The notes below the pieces were generated by a model. It was not told the DNA's origin. It saw only the letters and a list, made by a program, of their open reading frames with translations, and did no database searches. A stretch of 64,000 bases of DNA from Liolophura sinensis (taxonomy: Eukaryota; Mollusca; Polyplacophora; Chitonida; Chitonidae): assembly GCF_032854445.1 (NCBI RefSeq), contig NC_088300.1:36313608-36377607 (forward strand), written 5' to 3'. The translations under genes were made by a program, and so were the position numbers. How positions within the stretch are numbered: position 1 is the first letter of the stretch; every line of letters begins with the position of its first letter. Of the stretch, positions 43,996-57,017 are shown piece by piece.

Positions 43996-45915
43996 ACCAG
44001 AAATATACTGGCGATACTATACAATACTACTATATACTATACTACTATACAATACACCACGCTTCTCCATTTTAAAGAAAATAGCTCTACACAGAAATAT
44101 TTAGGCGTACAGAAAGTCCATTCTGTTTGCATTTGTAAGCAGCATCTCAATTGCTTAACAATCATTCTTGATTGACGTTGACAGAGGTAGAACAATTATA
44201 TCTCAAAATAATTTTCCATTGTTGATATTAAAATTACAAAGCGTAAAAAAGGCTTAGAAGAGCACTCAAGAGCTCTCGTATATAAGTTGAATGTTGATGT
44301 TTCAAAGGTTTGTCAGATTTAATTTTAAATGAACATATTCCTCAGTGTAGTTCCATCTAAAGGGCAGTGTCACAAAACTTAAGAACACAAAAAAGTTAAA
44401 TGTGTGTAATGTATCTTCTTTTTGAACTTGCTTTAGCTATGGGAGTGATGGTTGTATATATAGGAGTGAGTCACTTTTAATTTTTATATACCTTTGCTTT
44501 TCAAAGCCTTGAAATCTTACATTTCGCTGTGATAATTATGTGATTTATCATTTTCCTCAATTAGAGCGCTGTTCTAGAGTCTAATTTCATGCTCTCGGTG
44601 TGTCTAACGTAGCCGTTCTCCACAGTCGAACAGTTTACACTTATAGTTTTTGCATCTGCGTTTTATTTGAAAGTAAGACATGTTGTTTATCATGACATCA
44701 CCAGAGACTATGGTGGCTTCGCCTCGAAAACAAACTTATGAAGTTCACCATTATTCAATAAAAAGCAGTCAAAGCGCATATTCTTTGCAATAACATGAAC
44801 GTCCTGCATATAGATATTTAGATCTTATAGGCAGCTTTTGTTCATGAGCATAAGTGATTTGACAGAGACGAATATAGGCAAATCGTTGAAACAAAGACTA
44901 TTGTGTGGTAGCTTTGGCTTTGAACCAGGTTAGAAGATTATGCATTTTCATTTTATTCACTATATAACAGTAGTATACACATGTACACCAGCTTCCAGAG
45001 AGAGTGAAGTGAACTTGTTCTATCCAAAACTCAGGAAGCTTTACATTTTTTTCATAATTCTGATATGCAATAATAACGTAGGATAAAGCACAGGAATCAA
45101 ACCGTTAGTTAAGAAGTAAATGACCTGTCACTTTAGATTTGAAGGGTGATGCAGAATTGATAGATTTTATGCACAAGGATATCATCTTCCTTAAGATGCT
45201 ACACTCTTCACTTTTTACCAGCAACATGTCAACGTACATTTGGACAAGAGCTCTCATGCAAAATATCCCCGATCTTATAACTGGGCTGTCATTACTCATA
45301 TTAACTTGGATATTATAAAATCAAATTGGCAGTTTCAGCTGCTGTTCATTTTCTTGATAAAAAGCTCTCTCTAAAATTTCCAGATAATCGCTAACTTACA
45401 CAGGTGTGGCTTTGTTATTCCCTACTGGATTCTAACCTAATTTCTTGTATAGTACTTAAAGTGTCGAGTTTCCCTTTCTTTGTCAATGTTTCTTTTAGGA
45501 CTGTGCAGGATACATTCTTCCGCCGAGGCGAGACATAAAAGGGCGTTATTCCGAACAACATACAAAGATATAGATACAATATTCCTCTATGTGCTTTTAT
45601 TCAGCTCCTTGCAGGTTTCACGTGATCATAGGAGTAGATTTACCCAAGCTGTTTATCTTTTCATAAAACATCCACGGGGGTTTGAGTGGGCAAAGTTCAT
45701 GTGGGTCTGATAATAACTGACCTAATTCAGTTGGAACTTGGGTTTGTTTACGTCCGGGATCTGACGGTAGATGTCCCCCTTTGTCGTATAGTTTCAGAAA
45801 CAACCAATCATTTCAAGCTTTGTAACGTAGGCCGAGACTTTACAGTCTTTTACAGTCTTACAGAGACTTTTTCAGTGTATGGCCTGTACATCAAGCACAC
45901 ACAAACAGAATCAAC

Positions 45916-48900
45916 ATGTTCGGGTAAGTACTTAGCTTGAATTAGTTGGTGAAACGCCGTGAATTTATTTCTTACTCAATATTTCATTATGATTTGATTT
46001 ATTTGAATTGATTGGTGTTTTACGCCGTACTCAAGAATATTTCACTTATACAACGGCGGCCAGCATTATGGTGAAGGTAAACCGGGCAGAGCCAGGGGGG
46101 AAACACACGACCATCCGCAGGTTGCTGACAGACCTTCCCACGTACGGCCGGAGAGAAATATTTCACTTTGTATTACAGCATCGTTAATACAGGTTAAGTA
46201 ATGTATTTACAATAAATGCTGAAAGGTTGAGTAACAAACTGACTTCAATTCTCGGAGTTTCACTCACTAATATGAGGTTTAACAATAGTTAGCTTTTACA
46301 TGTCAAGATCATGAAATCAACGATTCATTAAGACCTTTGCCTGTCGTTCAGTAATCAGTAATACTTCGACAATAATCAATCGAACACATATCCAGCCATG
46401 CGTGACCAAAGTAATGGTTTCCAAATTTCAAGTTCATGAATATTAATCGCACATATTGGCGAAAAAATATCGAAAAGATATGAAGTGTCTTGGTGGCACC
46501 TGAGAGATACCCGAGAACATCTATACAGTTAATCCTCAATGATGTCAATATATTTCCAGTGGTTTATTTCTTCTAAATTTTATGGGAAAGGAATATTTAA
46601 AAAGTATAAGTAGAAAGACCATTAATATTTTGTCCCATTTTTATGTTTGAATGGTAATGTGCGACAAGGCGAATCTTACTTCAAATTCCTGTTCTGTGGA
46701 TATACAAAAAGCGGGTGCAACATCAGTGACGACATGCGTTATCAATATGGCTCATAAAGCCACCTTAAATATGCCAAATACTTGACTGGATTTATTTCAG
46801 TGAAAGAAAAATACAAAAAATATAACTAAAGGTATTTTCCGTTACAGATTTTAATGGCCTTTCTACTGATGCTTTCTAATGAATTTATAATATTTTTTCT
46901 CTTTAACACTGCCTCTTCAGATAAGAGGATAAGGTATTATGCCCTTGTGTTTTCATTTATCACAATTTCCAGGAAATCAAGTCTGCTTTATGTGTGTCTG
47001 GTTGTCGTAATTACCATCAGTTTTCTTGCTGCGGAGCCACACATGTCCTTCGAGGCAATAGACTCGCTGTTCGATATAGAGGACCGGCTGGAAATTCATT
47101 CTCTGAAAGGTAAACTCTCAGTGGATGAATGTGGCATATTGTGGAGGCTTAACTAAATAATGTGATGCCTTTGGTTTAAATACATGATGTGCCGGCTCAA
47201 ATGCGGCTCTGAACGGAGAACTTGTATAATCTACCGCTCTCACTGTTTGACAATAAACAGTTGACGACATATGGGTGACGTTTTGTGCAGTTTGACTTTT
47301 ATTGAAGACCATTTATCAACATAGTGTGTATATCAAGATATTAAATATCCACTTCAGGGCCAGATTTATGTTTGTTCTGTCCTGCCGATTTTATTTCTTG
47401 ATATATAAGTGTATTTTTCTTCCAACAATATGGTGCATGTGTCTGTACATCACAAGTGAGAAAGTTGGTCAATAACTCAAAGGTCAGTGGTTTAGCCGCG
47501 GACTTCGGTTTCATCCACTCAGTTCAAGGATCTACATTGTATAAGTGAATAACTCTTAACTCCCAGGAATTCTTAACTCCTGATGTAAAGGGCTTTGCTC
47601 TATAAATTGGACTGTTTTTCGTTGGGTAAATAATCGTTGTAAATAATTATCCGGTGCCGAATGAAACCTTTTTGAGAATAGTTGTGAGTAGTAGAAACCC
47701 TGGCTGTTTCGGCTGTAGTCTGACCTTCAGACTTTGCCAGGTATCCGGTGAAGGTCATTGACTAACTTCATGCACTCCAGATCCCCATATCCATCGACCT
47801 GACTGCGCATAATGTATTGGAAGTGAAAAAGAAGGCGTTGAACACCTGTCAATTATTCCCTGTAAACGGTGACTTTTTATATATTTGCCAGCAGCTTCAC
47901 CTTCTTCTAGTCGTATGTTTGTGACTTCTGTTTCCAGACCCTGTTCCACTGTATAGAAAGGATCTCGATCATAGATACGTGGCCTACTGGCAGATTACTG
48001 CAAATGATGACGATCAGCTAATTGTGTCCGCTGGCCCTCAGACAGGTAATTGGAAAACTATACTTTCGTTCACATTCCAAATTTTACAGCTGTCTTAATT
48101 CAACTTTCGCGGAAATGCACTCAGTGTTTTGAAAGCGTGAAAATCACGATATATTGTGAATTTGGCGACATGAACTAATGCTGCAAAAACGAAAACTTTT
48201 TGAGTTCGTTGTGTTGCTATTTTATGATGATGTGGTGGTGATGATGGTGATGATGGTGGTGTTCGTTTTCATTTTGTGGCGGCTTCATTCTGTCTGGTGA
48301 GCAGTCGTGTTTTCCTGTCAGTGAGTGACCCCACTGTTATACGCCGAATACTTAAACATTTCCTTTTCGCTTTCCGCAGGAGACTACAAACTGGTTTTCC
48401 AGGGTAAATCACCCACCATGACGAGCATACTTGATCACATCGCCTGGGAAGGTGGGCACCGATGTCAAAGATACTACATGCTGTCTCCTGACGTCACCCT
48501 AATGTGCGAGGATGGAAATGGTCGAGTGATAGCAACAACCAGAGATTCCTACATTAAATACAAGGTAATAATCTGTCCTTCATGTACAGCTGATTCAACT
48601 GGGACTGTTGTATTTGACCACCCGAGAGTGGAATGTCCTGAAAATTATTTACCCACAAGAGCTTGAAAACTTGTTTCATATGACAATTATAAACAATTAT
48701 ACTTTTTTTCAACTCATTGTCTTCTCACCTGCATTATAATACACGCCATTTCCAGGATGCAGGTTTGTAATTTTTTCCCCTTTATTTTAGCCAATTTCGA
48801 ACGACACGTCTTTGCGGTACAGATTTATCGAGAAGAACTGTCACACCCTGAAAATGGACTGGACTGAGAGAGCGAAGAAAGTGGAACAAGATGGGGTTTG

Positions 48901-49984
48901 GGACGAAATGAGCTTCATACCTAAGGAGGCAATATATCAAGCTGATGAAGACGACTTGGAAGCTGACGGACTCTTCATCCTTCATCGCGGACAAACAGTT
49001 AAAATTCCATTCACAGGCAAAGAAAGAATCACACTGTCCAGTCCAGACCACAGTGAGCACAGACTTTGTGAACTCTTCAATATCTGTACACCAGACAAAA
49101 GAGGGGTTGTGGACACGACTATAGCTCAAAAGAACGCTTATGGGATGTCCTACATCGCTATAACAATACCTGAATCCATGCACGGGAAAGACGTTCGGTT
49201 TAATGTTCATGTGTACACAAGTTTAGGTTTGGTGATCAAACGGTATTACATCGACCTGAACAGTCGATCAAAGCGACAAACATACACACCTTGGACGGAG
49301 GTCAGTATAGGGCACGAGTCCTTCTTCCCGGACTATGGGCAGTTCGATATTGAATCTGGTTGTGCGGTGGGCTGCGGACCTGTAGCATGGGCAATGATAT
49401 TCGGCTACTTCGACAGGCGTTCTCATCAACAGACATCGGTCTATGGAAGCGGAAGCCAAAACCTCTTCCGGTGCGGCGCAGACGGTACAACCGGAGCGGC
49501 TTCATGTGAAGCCCCGCCTTTAAACAACAACCAAATACAGGAATACATCAAGGTTTTGCGAGGCATCTTGAAGACCTTCTGCCTAGCAGGCCAGGGAGCA
49601 ACACCACATTTTCTCATGAACAGCATCGAGAGCTTTTTCCAGGAACGGCAGACCACTGGATCTCCAGATATCGTTTCGCATGAACGTGGTTTCCTGAGCT
49701 TCTTAGGAGTTGACAGCTCAACTATCAGAGACAAAGGCCTGGCTGCCTTGAGAGCTGGTTGGCCAATAATTCCGGGTATTCGAGTCAGCGGAATATTCTC
49801 TCAACACTACCCCGTGGCCACGAAGTATAGATCGCGCATGAAAATACAGAGGAGGTGCTTTTTCTGGAAATGCTGGAACGAACGGACGACCGAGTACGAG
49901 ATGTATCTCCACATGGGCTGGGGAAGCTTTTACAATGGTTGGCGTTCTGCTAACATGTATTTTGTCACATATGCCAAATATTAA
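45916..49984 (+). CDS. P4: secreted papain-like (C10/C39-like) cysteine peptidase zymogen, 5 exons, 543 aa
   Basis: Exons: 45916-45923, 46973-47109, 47938-48045, 48380-48564 and 48791-49984; 1632 nt, phases 2,1,1,0, stop TAA. Exon 1 (ATGTTCGG|GTAAGT) mirrors P2, including similar sequence just upstream (CAAGCACACACAAACAG against GAAGCACATACACCACAG). The signal peptide has the core SLLYVCLVVVITISF with probable cleavage after LAA. MSFEAIDSLFDIEDR, the YWQITAN block and MLSPDVTLMCEDGNGRVIA follow. Exon 5 carries RSKR at residues 305-308, GCAVGCGPVAWAMIFGYFDR with likely nucleophile Cys341, SQHYPVATKY with likely His485, and YLHMGWGSFYNGW. It is closest to P2 by eye throughout, including intron edges. 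An in-frame ATG at 46854 is unlikely to be the start because it would read through the acceptor region of exon 2. Likely a secreted zymogen activated at RSKR; substrate unknown. Confidence 0.87.
45991..46150 (-). repeat. 5'-truncated SINE-A in P4 intron 1
   Basis: GATTTATTTGAATTGATTGG, GTTTTACGCCGTACTCAAGA and the body to CCCACGTACGGCCGGAGAG. AATATTTCA at 45979-45987 and 46157-46165 may be the target-site duplication, at a few bases' distance from the element on both sides. Confidence 0.72.
48222..48264 (+). repeat. GATGGT-type microsatellite in P4 intron 3
   Basis: TGATGATGTGGTGGTGATGA then TGGTGATGATGGTGGTG is a simple trinucleotide-like tract. Confidence 0.75.
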
Positions 49985-50001
49985 CACCTCCAGCTATTCT
50001 A

Positions 50002-50024
50002 AATAAATGCTTTGTGAAAATAAA
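50002..50024 (+). other. Polyadenylation signals of P4
   Basis: Two AATAAA hexamers, at 50002-50007 and 50019-50024, only 18-35 nt after the P4 stop codon. They are much closer than the candidates of P1 and P2, implying a short 3' UTR. Confidence 0.5.
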
Positions 50025-50144
50025 ATAGTATAAAACAATGGTCCAGCAAGATTAAAAACTGCATTTGTCTTAATGAGATGTATTTCAGTGCATGAAATGT
50101 ATTTGGCTACCAGTAAATGTCTGCTGCACAGTCGTTCTGGACGA

Positions 50145-50518
50145 AGAGACTGAGAGTATGAAGCTCACACGTCCATAAAGCCTTGTCTACATTAAGGTTC
50201 ATACACGGGTATGGAGCTCACACGTCCATAAAGTCTTGTCTACATTAAGGTTCATACACGGGTATGAAGCTCACACGTCCGTAAAGCCTTGTCTACATTA
50301 AGGTTCATACACGGATATGAAGCTCACACGTCCATAAAGCCTTGTCTACATTAAGGTTCATACACGGGTATGAAGCTCACACGTCCATAAAGCCTTGTCT
50401 ACATTATGGTTCATACACGGGTAAGAAGCTCACACATCCATAAAATCATTTAAGGTTCATATGTATAAAGCTCACACAGCCATAAGACCTTGTCTACATT
50501 AAGGTTCATACAGCTTGT
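50145..50518 (+). repeat. 53-bp minisatellite, about 7 copies
   Basis: Unit: GTATGAAGCTCACACGTCCA, TAAAGCCTTGTCTACATTAA, GGTTCATACACGG. The first five copies are nearly identical; the last two are shortened. Confidence 0.9.
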
Positions 50519-50854
50519 AATAAACTTTTTCTTATCGTTTGGGCTCTTTTCTTTCAAATTTCCTGATTGTGATAAATAAGTTTTTGCTAAAGACAATCTC
50601 ACTTTGTCGCGTTAAATGCAATAACGTTCAAATCCGTCCAGATTTTTAATGAGCTTGCTTAACGATCTCATTACTGCCTTCTGTCGTAGTAAGAATCGAA
50701 TCTTTAGATGATTTATTTTGAACACGATTCAAATGGTGACGGTAGCAGGTTAAGTGGTACTTTACTTCTTTGAGACTCATGTTGTTTTCCTACATGAGTG
50801 GACATATATGTCTAGAATACTTTCTCGATGGTTTCAGTTTACCACTATACCTAT

Positions 50855-51085
50855 ATTAACGTCGTAATCAACAATTTGAGTCATTCGACGACGAGGAGTC
50901 ATTAAGTGTGTGCATATACTGTGTCATCTTGTGGCAGTCCTGGCCCCATTGATGACTACACCAGATATGATCCCCCCCCCCCCCGCCACTCCCAGTCACA
51001 TGATACTGACACCGGGTCAACCAGTCATGTTTTCTTGCTCTAACTTCTCAGTGCTCAACGCCAAGCGAGGCAACAACAGCTACCA
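50855..51085 (-). repeat. SINE-B2 copy
   Basis: Starts on the + strand with the complement of the family's 3' end (AACGTCGTAATCAACAATTT, GACGACGAGGAGTCATTAAG) and runs through CAGTCACATGATACTGACAC and TTCTCAGTGCTCAACGCCAA. An internal C run near 50973 has expanded. Confidence 0.65.
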
Positions 51086-54000
51086 TATCTTTGGTAATAC
51101 CCGACCCGGGCAGTGGTATAGATAAAATATTCTGTTAAAAAGGTAAATATGTAAGAAAACATCTTACACAGGCCAGCTTGACCAGCGAGTTAAATGAAAT
51201 GAGATTCACTAATCAATTAAATGCCGTCAAATTAAGGCGTTTTTATAAGAGATTGGGTAAATAACCCTCCTGTTATACCAATGTACCACAACGTTTAATT
51301 GGTTCGCACAATATACATAAAATCGCCATTCAAAAATATCTTCCTGGTTCAAAGAGGCACACAACCTGAAGTCACGTGGCATAGCTGTACGCTTTACAGG
51401 ATAGCTGTACGCCCCTTATACAATCTTGTACTAAGAAAACAGGCGACAGTATCACAAATGGCAGGGGTAAAAAAAACACTCTAGTTCTCAAATGTTTCAC
51501 TGTTAATTTAATAGCAAGAATTCATCCGTGGCCAGTATGGGGCCGTCCGATCGTTCCGATATTAATCTGTGCTGACTTACTGAAACGCAGTATAGATATT
51601 CTTATATATACATCCGATTCTGGATTTATCACAAGTTTAGGTACCTAAACCAACACATATGCTTGAAAACCACAAATATAAAATGACATTTATTTGTTAA
51701 AAAATATATTTGATACAGTGAAATTTCTAAAGATTCGAAGACACTCCTATGGAAATGAACGGTCGCGGTTTACTAAGTAATAGGGTGCATTTCTCGGTTC
51801 CAGTACGTGTAAAACGCACCTCTCTCCTCTGTCACGCTACAGTGCTTGGGAACTACCGCTTTGCTTTACAAGCACAAATACACAGAAACGGCCACTTGTT
51901 ACAGAACAGAACAAATGGTTACGCCTCTTACCACCGGCGAGTAGTGACAAAACCTGTTTGAGCTGTATATCCAGGTAGCGCTGTCGCCTTTGACCTCATT
52001 TTGTATGTCTATATCGTATAACGACCGCAATCTGACCTGTGATCTGCGGGAACGGATTTCGTGAACCTTCTAGTAAATTACTTGAGGAAGCGGCATTTTT
52101 TTTATCCCAGCATGGAGTGTTTCGCGAAAAAGCTTTAGTCAAACACAACATAGAACTGGAGTTCAACCTGGTAATACACACGTGCTCACGTGTTTGCACA
52201 TAAACATAAACCTACCTATGTAACACAAGAGAACATCGAGAAGTACATCAGGTACCTGGCGAAGATGGACGGTTTACTGCGGCCACACCGTTTTTCTTCA
52301 GGCATTCACATGAAGGTCGCCATATACATCAGAGAACAATTCTTGAGCATGAACCACCATACAGTCAATAAATCAAGAAGACATTCGCTGGATCACTGAG
52401 TTAGAAGAAAATATAGCACTAGACTAAAGGTACATATGTATCGATACAGTATCCTAGATCAGGGAATACTTTTAGGTTTCAAATAATGCATCTAAAACAG
52501 GCAAAATTCTGATATATTTTTAACTATGTACAAAATAACACTGCAGACGTTTATAGTCATGATAATCAACCAACAACTTATTATGTCTGTGTGGCAGTAT
52601 TATCCAGTCAGTGCCCCAACACTTTTCGGTTCGGAGGCAAATGAATATCAGTAATTATAAAATATCGTATCTTATACACCGACCGTATCGGACTAAAATA
52701 ACCTATATACAGTGACAATGACATAGTCTGTCCTAGTAAAAGTGTGGAGATAAGCCTGTGAGGACATAGGCTTATATAATTCACATTCAGTATTGTACAT
52801 TATTGTATATATTGTATCTCATGGGCTCGAATCGGCAAGTTCAACGTCGGCTATTATTCAGAAAAATCATACTTTTCATACAGGTTTATGAGCCTTTGAA
52901 AATCGAGGTATTCCAGATAACAGATGCTCCACAGTGCAAATTTTCCAATAACAGTTCGGAGTTACCTCCCCTGTTCCAAGGACATTTTAGGTCCAGTGCA
53001 GTTTACCGATTTTGTACTACTGCTCCTGTTTGAGTGGATGAGACATTTTCATGTCAGATCCCATAAAGCTGAAGCTGTAAACTTATCCAGAGCACATTAT
53101 TCTTTGAGAACAATTCATACAGTATTATACCTATGCTAAGAGAGTGTGGACGGGAATCCTGTCTGGTTAGAAATTCTGCGCTCTTGCTTTGTTAGCGAAA
53201 TGACAGTCTTTTTTTTCTGTTCTAAGGACAACATTAAAATCAGGCAATGCCTAGGTCGAGTGAGTCCGATAGTGAGAATGCCATTATATGTTTCATGTAC
53301 AAGCACGTAAACCTGGCTAAAAATATAAATTCATGTGGCAGATCTGTTTGAGGACAGCCAGTAAGAAAACGACATGAGCATAACACGAAGAATAAACATT
53401 ACTGTACTTTTGGCAGATGTTTAGTATATATCGATAATAGCGACAGTGATGAATACACTCTCAAAAAATAATCTGATTAAATTTAACGGACAGGAATTAG
53501 GATGGAGAAGCGGTCAGCAGTTTTCAATAATGCTGAAAGACAAAATGATTTAATTCAATCAATAGCTATAAATCGTACATCATGTTGATTTATAAGTTGT
53601 TCACACAGTTGAATCCGTAACATATATCCAATATGGCGGTATTAGTCAGCACTTTTTTTCTAACCGCATAAACCCCAATATGTTTCCTTGGCGTAAACCA
53701 TAACAGGGGTGTAGACGCCAGAGTATATATTTTATAGATACTTCACATAGTTGTATCACTTTTTATGAGACACTTGACAATAGACACTTGTTCAAATCAA
53801 ATTCTGTCTAAAACCCTCGCCATTGCTTACTTACATGTCTATGTGGGGAACGAATAGCAAGGTAAATGAGTAAAAATTAAAAATACGGATTTGAAAACTG
53901 TCAAAAATCACATTATAAAGTTTATGTTTTATATATGAAGACAAACGTTAATCAAAACCAGACTTTGACACCATCTGGAAATACATACATAAAACTTTCA

Positions 54001-55530
54001 GTAAAAATATTTTTTCTGGTTAACGTTGATCTTTATAATTTAAATTTCGATTGAACGAAAAATTTTCGAGTTTTTCATCGAGAGTGCATTTATATCGGGT
54101 TATTACATCTCTTTTATGGTCATATAAGTTTTATGGGTGCTGTGATGAAGGCTTATACTTCCGATTCGAAAGTGTACAGAATTGTGCTGGGATTTTGTAA
54201 GGCGGGGAATCGGCGCCAGTGCAAGAAACTGTGGACCTCGAGTAGCGAAACTGACTATAGCTGTGAGTGACATCTGCTGGCACACTCGTTAGGCTACTTC
54301 TTTTTTTTGCACTTCCGTTTTACTCGTCTTTTCCTGTTGGGAAGCATGCGGCTTATAAAGCTCCAAACATGCTCTGAAGCGATGTATAAGCCATACAATC
54401 GAAAAATTATAGCCGGCTCCAGTCACACTGAAATATCTTTATTTTAAATTAGACACTTTAGAGTTATGAAAATCACTGCACTACAAACGTACATTTCTGA
54501 AAAATTCTTGAACACGCTGTTATGCACCAGTCAATTAAATATATAACAAATATAACTTTCACCCTTACACTTCCTCTACGCATAACACGCTGAAGTTAAT
54601 GATAGCTAGTGGAAAACATGTGTTCTCAACCAGGATTCTCGTCCCCATCAACGAGATCACGTATTCTATCTCGAAGCTAGCAACTTAAATATAATTCAGT
54701 TTGAAAATCATTAGAGTGATCAAAATTGATGATCTCGTCATCTCACGAAAATGACATTCTCCTGAAAGGACAAATTAGTCAAAAAACTTAAAATTTCGCC
54801 ATACAGTTGACATGCATAAACAAATCAGTATATTTTTAGTTTTCGATAGGATGATAAATATTGTAATAATTAAGGTAAAATTCCAGTAAAATAAAATCTT
54901 TCGGCGCTGCCAAATGAAAATGTCATTTTGCCCCAGATGTGACTTTGTAACACTTTACACAATTCTCGAGAAGTCGATCACCAACGACCCGTAAGCATTT
55001 GCTTGCTCTTTTACCGGTGTAGGACAAGCTTCATAAGCCTAGGGCAAGAACTGGACGACGGCGACATAACTTGAAGAAGAAATTTAACTGCACTAATATT
55101 TCAGTGCCGCGAGAAGAGAACTCTCATCCACTCACCACGTAGGTTAGTATAGCTGACGATATGACAAAAGTGAAGTCAAGAAAAATTAGATGTCTTGAGA
55201 AAAAAAAAAGGATGTTCAGCACAAAAAGCGAGGCGGTGTCTATGATAGGTAATCGATGGACTATTGAGATATTGTCTCAGAATATTTTTACTCCCCGCTG
55301 TAGGGTCTTCTGACAATTATTCGTTCAACTGTTTTGTTTTTATTTGTTTTATTTTTTTGTTTTTTGCTTGTAGTGAAAGCAAGTTTTTCTCACAACCATG
55401 AAGATATTTTTCATTGTGTCCGTCTAATAGGACAGGTCACAAAGATGCGAAATCATTTTTTGTTGGTCACGTGTGTGGTAATTTTTGGATCAAATCTTTT
55501 ATAACAATGTATACCAAATGACCCAAATAT
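51086..55530. other. Region without a supportable gene
   Basis: AT-rich sequence with only short open frames (at most about 76 codons), none matching the S or P families and none with coherent splice sites that I could join. Confidence 0.45.
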
Positions 55531-55636
55531 AGTGGATATACACTACACGTGATCACGTGATCTGCCTTCGTGCATTTTAGTGGCTCTGCCGTGTTTCGTA
55601 TACCTACAAATCTTACAGCTGTAATATAAGGTGAAC
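55531..55636 (+). repeat. Dispersed 106-bp repeat, copy 1
   Basis: Starts AGTGGATATACACTACACGT, contains the palindrome CACGTGATCACGTG, and ends TACAGCTGTAATATAAGGTG. It is nearly identical to 57501-57606. Confidence 0.8.
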
Positions 55637-55924
55637 CTCTGACTTGTTCATCACTGAAACATACACTGAGGTTAGATCGAACGGAATGATCAGTTTCAGT
55701 TTATTACAGTTCGTCGCGGATATTGATTTTGACATATCAAAATTATTACACGCAATCCTTCCCAAACCCTGTCTTTTTTATTCAGGTATTTAGTGATGAT
55801 TCATTTAATCTCAGACGAGTAATTCTACAGATTGTGAAATAATTTTCCAAAATAATGGTATCAATATCAAGACAAGTTTGTATGACTGCCTCGAGGATTA
55901 CGTATACATGTGTATATGTGTGTG

Positions 55925-56490
55925 GTTGAAGTTTTACGTTGTACTTAACAATTTTTCAGTCATATGACTACGAGGAGTCATCCGATCCATACCATCAAAA
56001 TGCTACCACCACTGACGCATCACGCCAAAGACACCAAACATTGATACCTTACTCAACCACACTACATTGACCGGCTCCGCTAGCACAGTTGGTACAGCGT
56101 CCTCTTCGGGAGCGGTAGATCCAGCGTCAATCCTTGCTCGAGTCACACCTAAGACTTTAAAAGAAGTTTCATCTTCCTCGCTTGGCGTTCAGCATTAACG
56201 GGATAGTGCAACTACTGGTAGTGTAATGACTCGGGCGGGGCTGCTTACTTGCCTTCAGTGAAGCAGCACTACATACAAGAGCGGTGGAAATCCGCCCTGC
56301 AACAAGGAGTCACATCACATGCATTCTAAGGATTCCTTCGTCGTCATATGACTGAAAAATTGTGAAGTAAGACGTTAAACCCCAAGCACTCACTCATCTC
56401 ACATTACACTGACACCGGACCATCCTGTCCTCTTTCTAACCTCTCAGTGCTGAGCAACACACGAGACAGCAACAAAGAGCATTACGTATG
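55925..56490 (-). repeat. SINE-B2 copy split by a SINE-B insertion
   Basis: The left part (55925-56070) and right part (56413-56490) join into one minus-strand SINE-B2 when 56071-56412 is removed. The rejoined order (CACATTACACTGACACCGG) matches that at 50998-51016. Confidence 0.68.
56071..56399 (+). repeat. SINE-B nested in SINE-B2
   Basis: The tRNA-like head CCGGCTCCGCTAGCACAGTT / GGTACAGCGTCC, then a body and 3' end like those at 41460. Flanking CACACTACATTGA (56058-56070) and CACATTACACTGA (56400-56412) form a 13-bp duplication with two mismatches. Confidence 0.8.
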
Positions 56491-56899
56491 TTCTTGTATA
56501 TACGGTTGCATAGATGTTAATCATGCCGGAAATTTAGTCAGCTGCATGAACAATATAAATACGTTATAGAACTGGATATGGCCTTATTTTCTTGGAGATA
56601 CTGTAACTGTGAACTGTTTAAATAAACAGCGATGAAGAGATTCCCAAATTCCTTGTTAGTAAAGGTAGAGAACAGATAAGTCTTTATTGTTTTCCACATG
56701 TAAACAGAAGAGAGATAAATACCCGAAGCCATACACAACTCGAATGAGAAAATTAGCTTGGGTAATTTCCCCAGATACTTATGGATTTGCCTGGCACCGG
56801 GATCACGAAGCGAACTTTGCCCTAAGCCAAAACTTCAATCATTAAACATGTCATGTTTCTTTCTGTCATTTTAGTTGAAGTTTGATTTACAATAACTTA

Positions 56900-57017
56900 C
56901 CCAGAATTTTGGTTGTCAAGCAATAATTTGAAAGAATAAATAACAATTTTAAAGTGATCCGAAATTTTGACTTCAGCCTAAGATCACTAAGATCACTTTG
57001 AGATCCCAGGGACTGGA
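56900..57017 (+). repeat. Dispersed repeat, copy 2 (first copy 2450-2580)
   Basis: Shares GGTTGTCAAGCAAT, AATAACAATTTTAAAGT and the GATCCCAGGGACTGG end with the first copy. Confidence 0.55.

Larger units (their letters stand above)
41830..45870. other. Region between SINE-B and P4, no gene seen
   Basis: Holds a SINE-A, an R3 copy, a C-rich run near 43013-43028 and a TATA-like element at 43248, listed separately where informative. Open frames such as the 125-codon one at 42004-42381 have no homology or splice context that I can support. Confidence 0.45.

Noticed and set aside
46854-47156. Start of P4 at the ATG at 46854
   Set aside because: Reading from it passes through the acceptor region and adds over 40 residues absent from P2. 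The upstream ATGTTCGG|GTAAGT exon fits the phase and matches P2.
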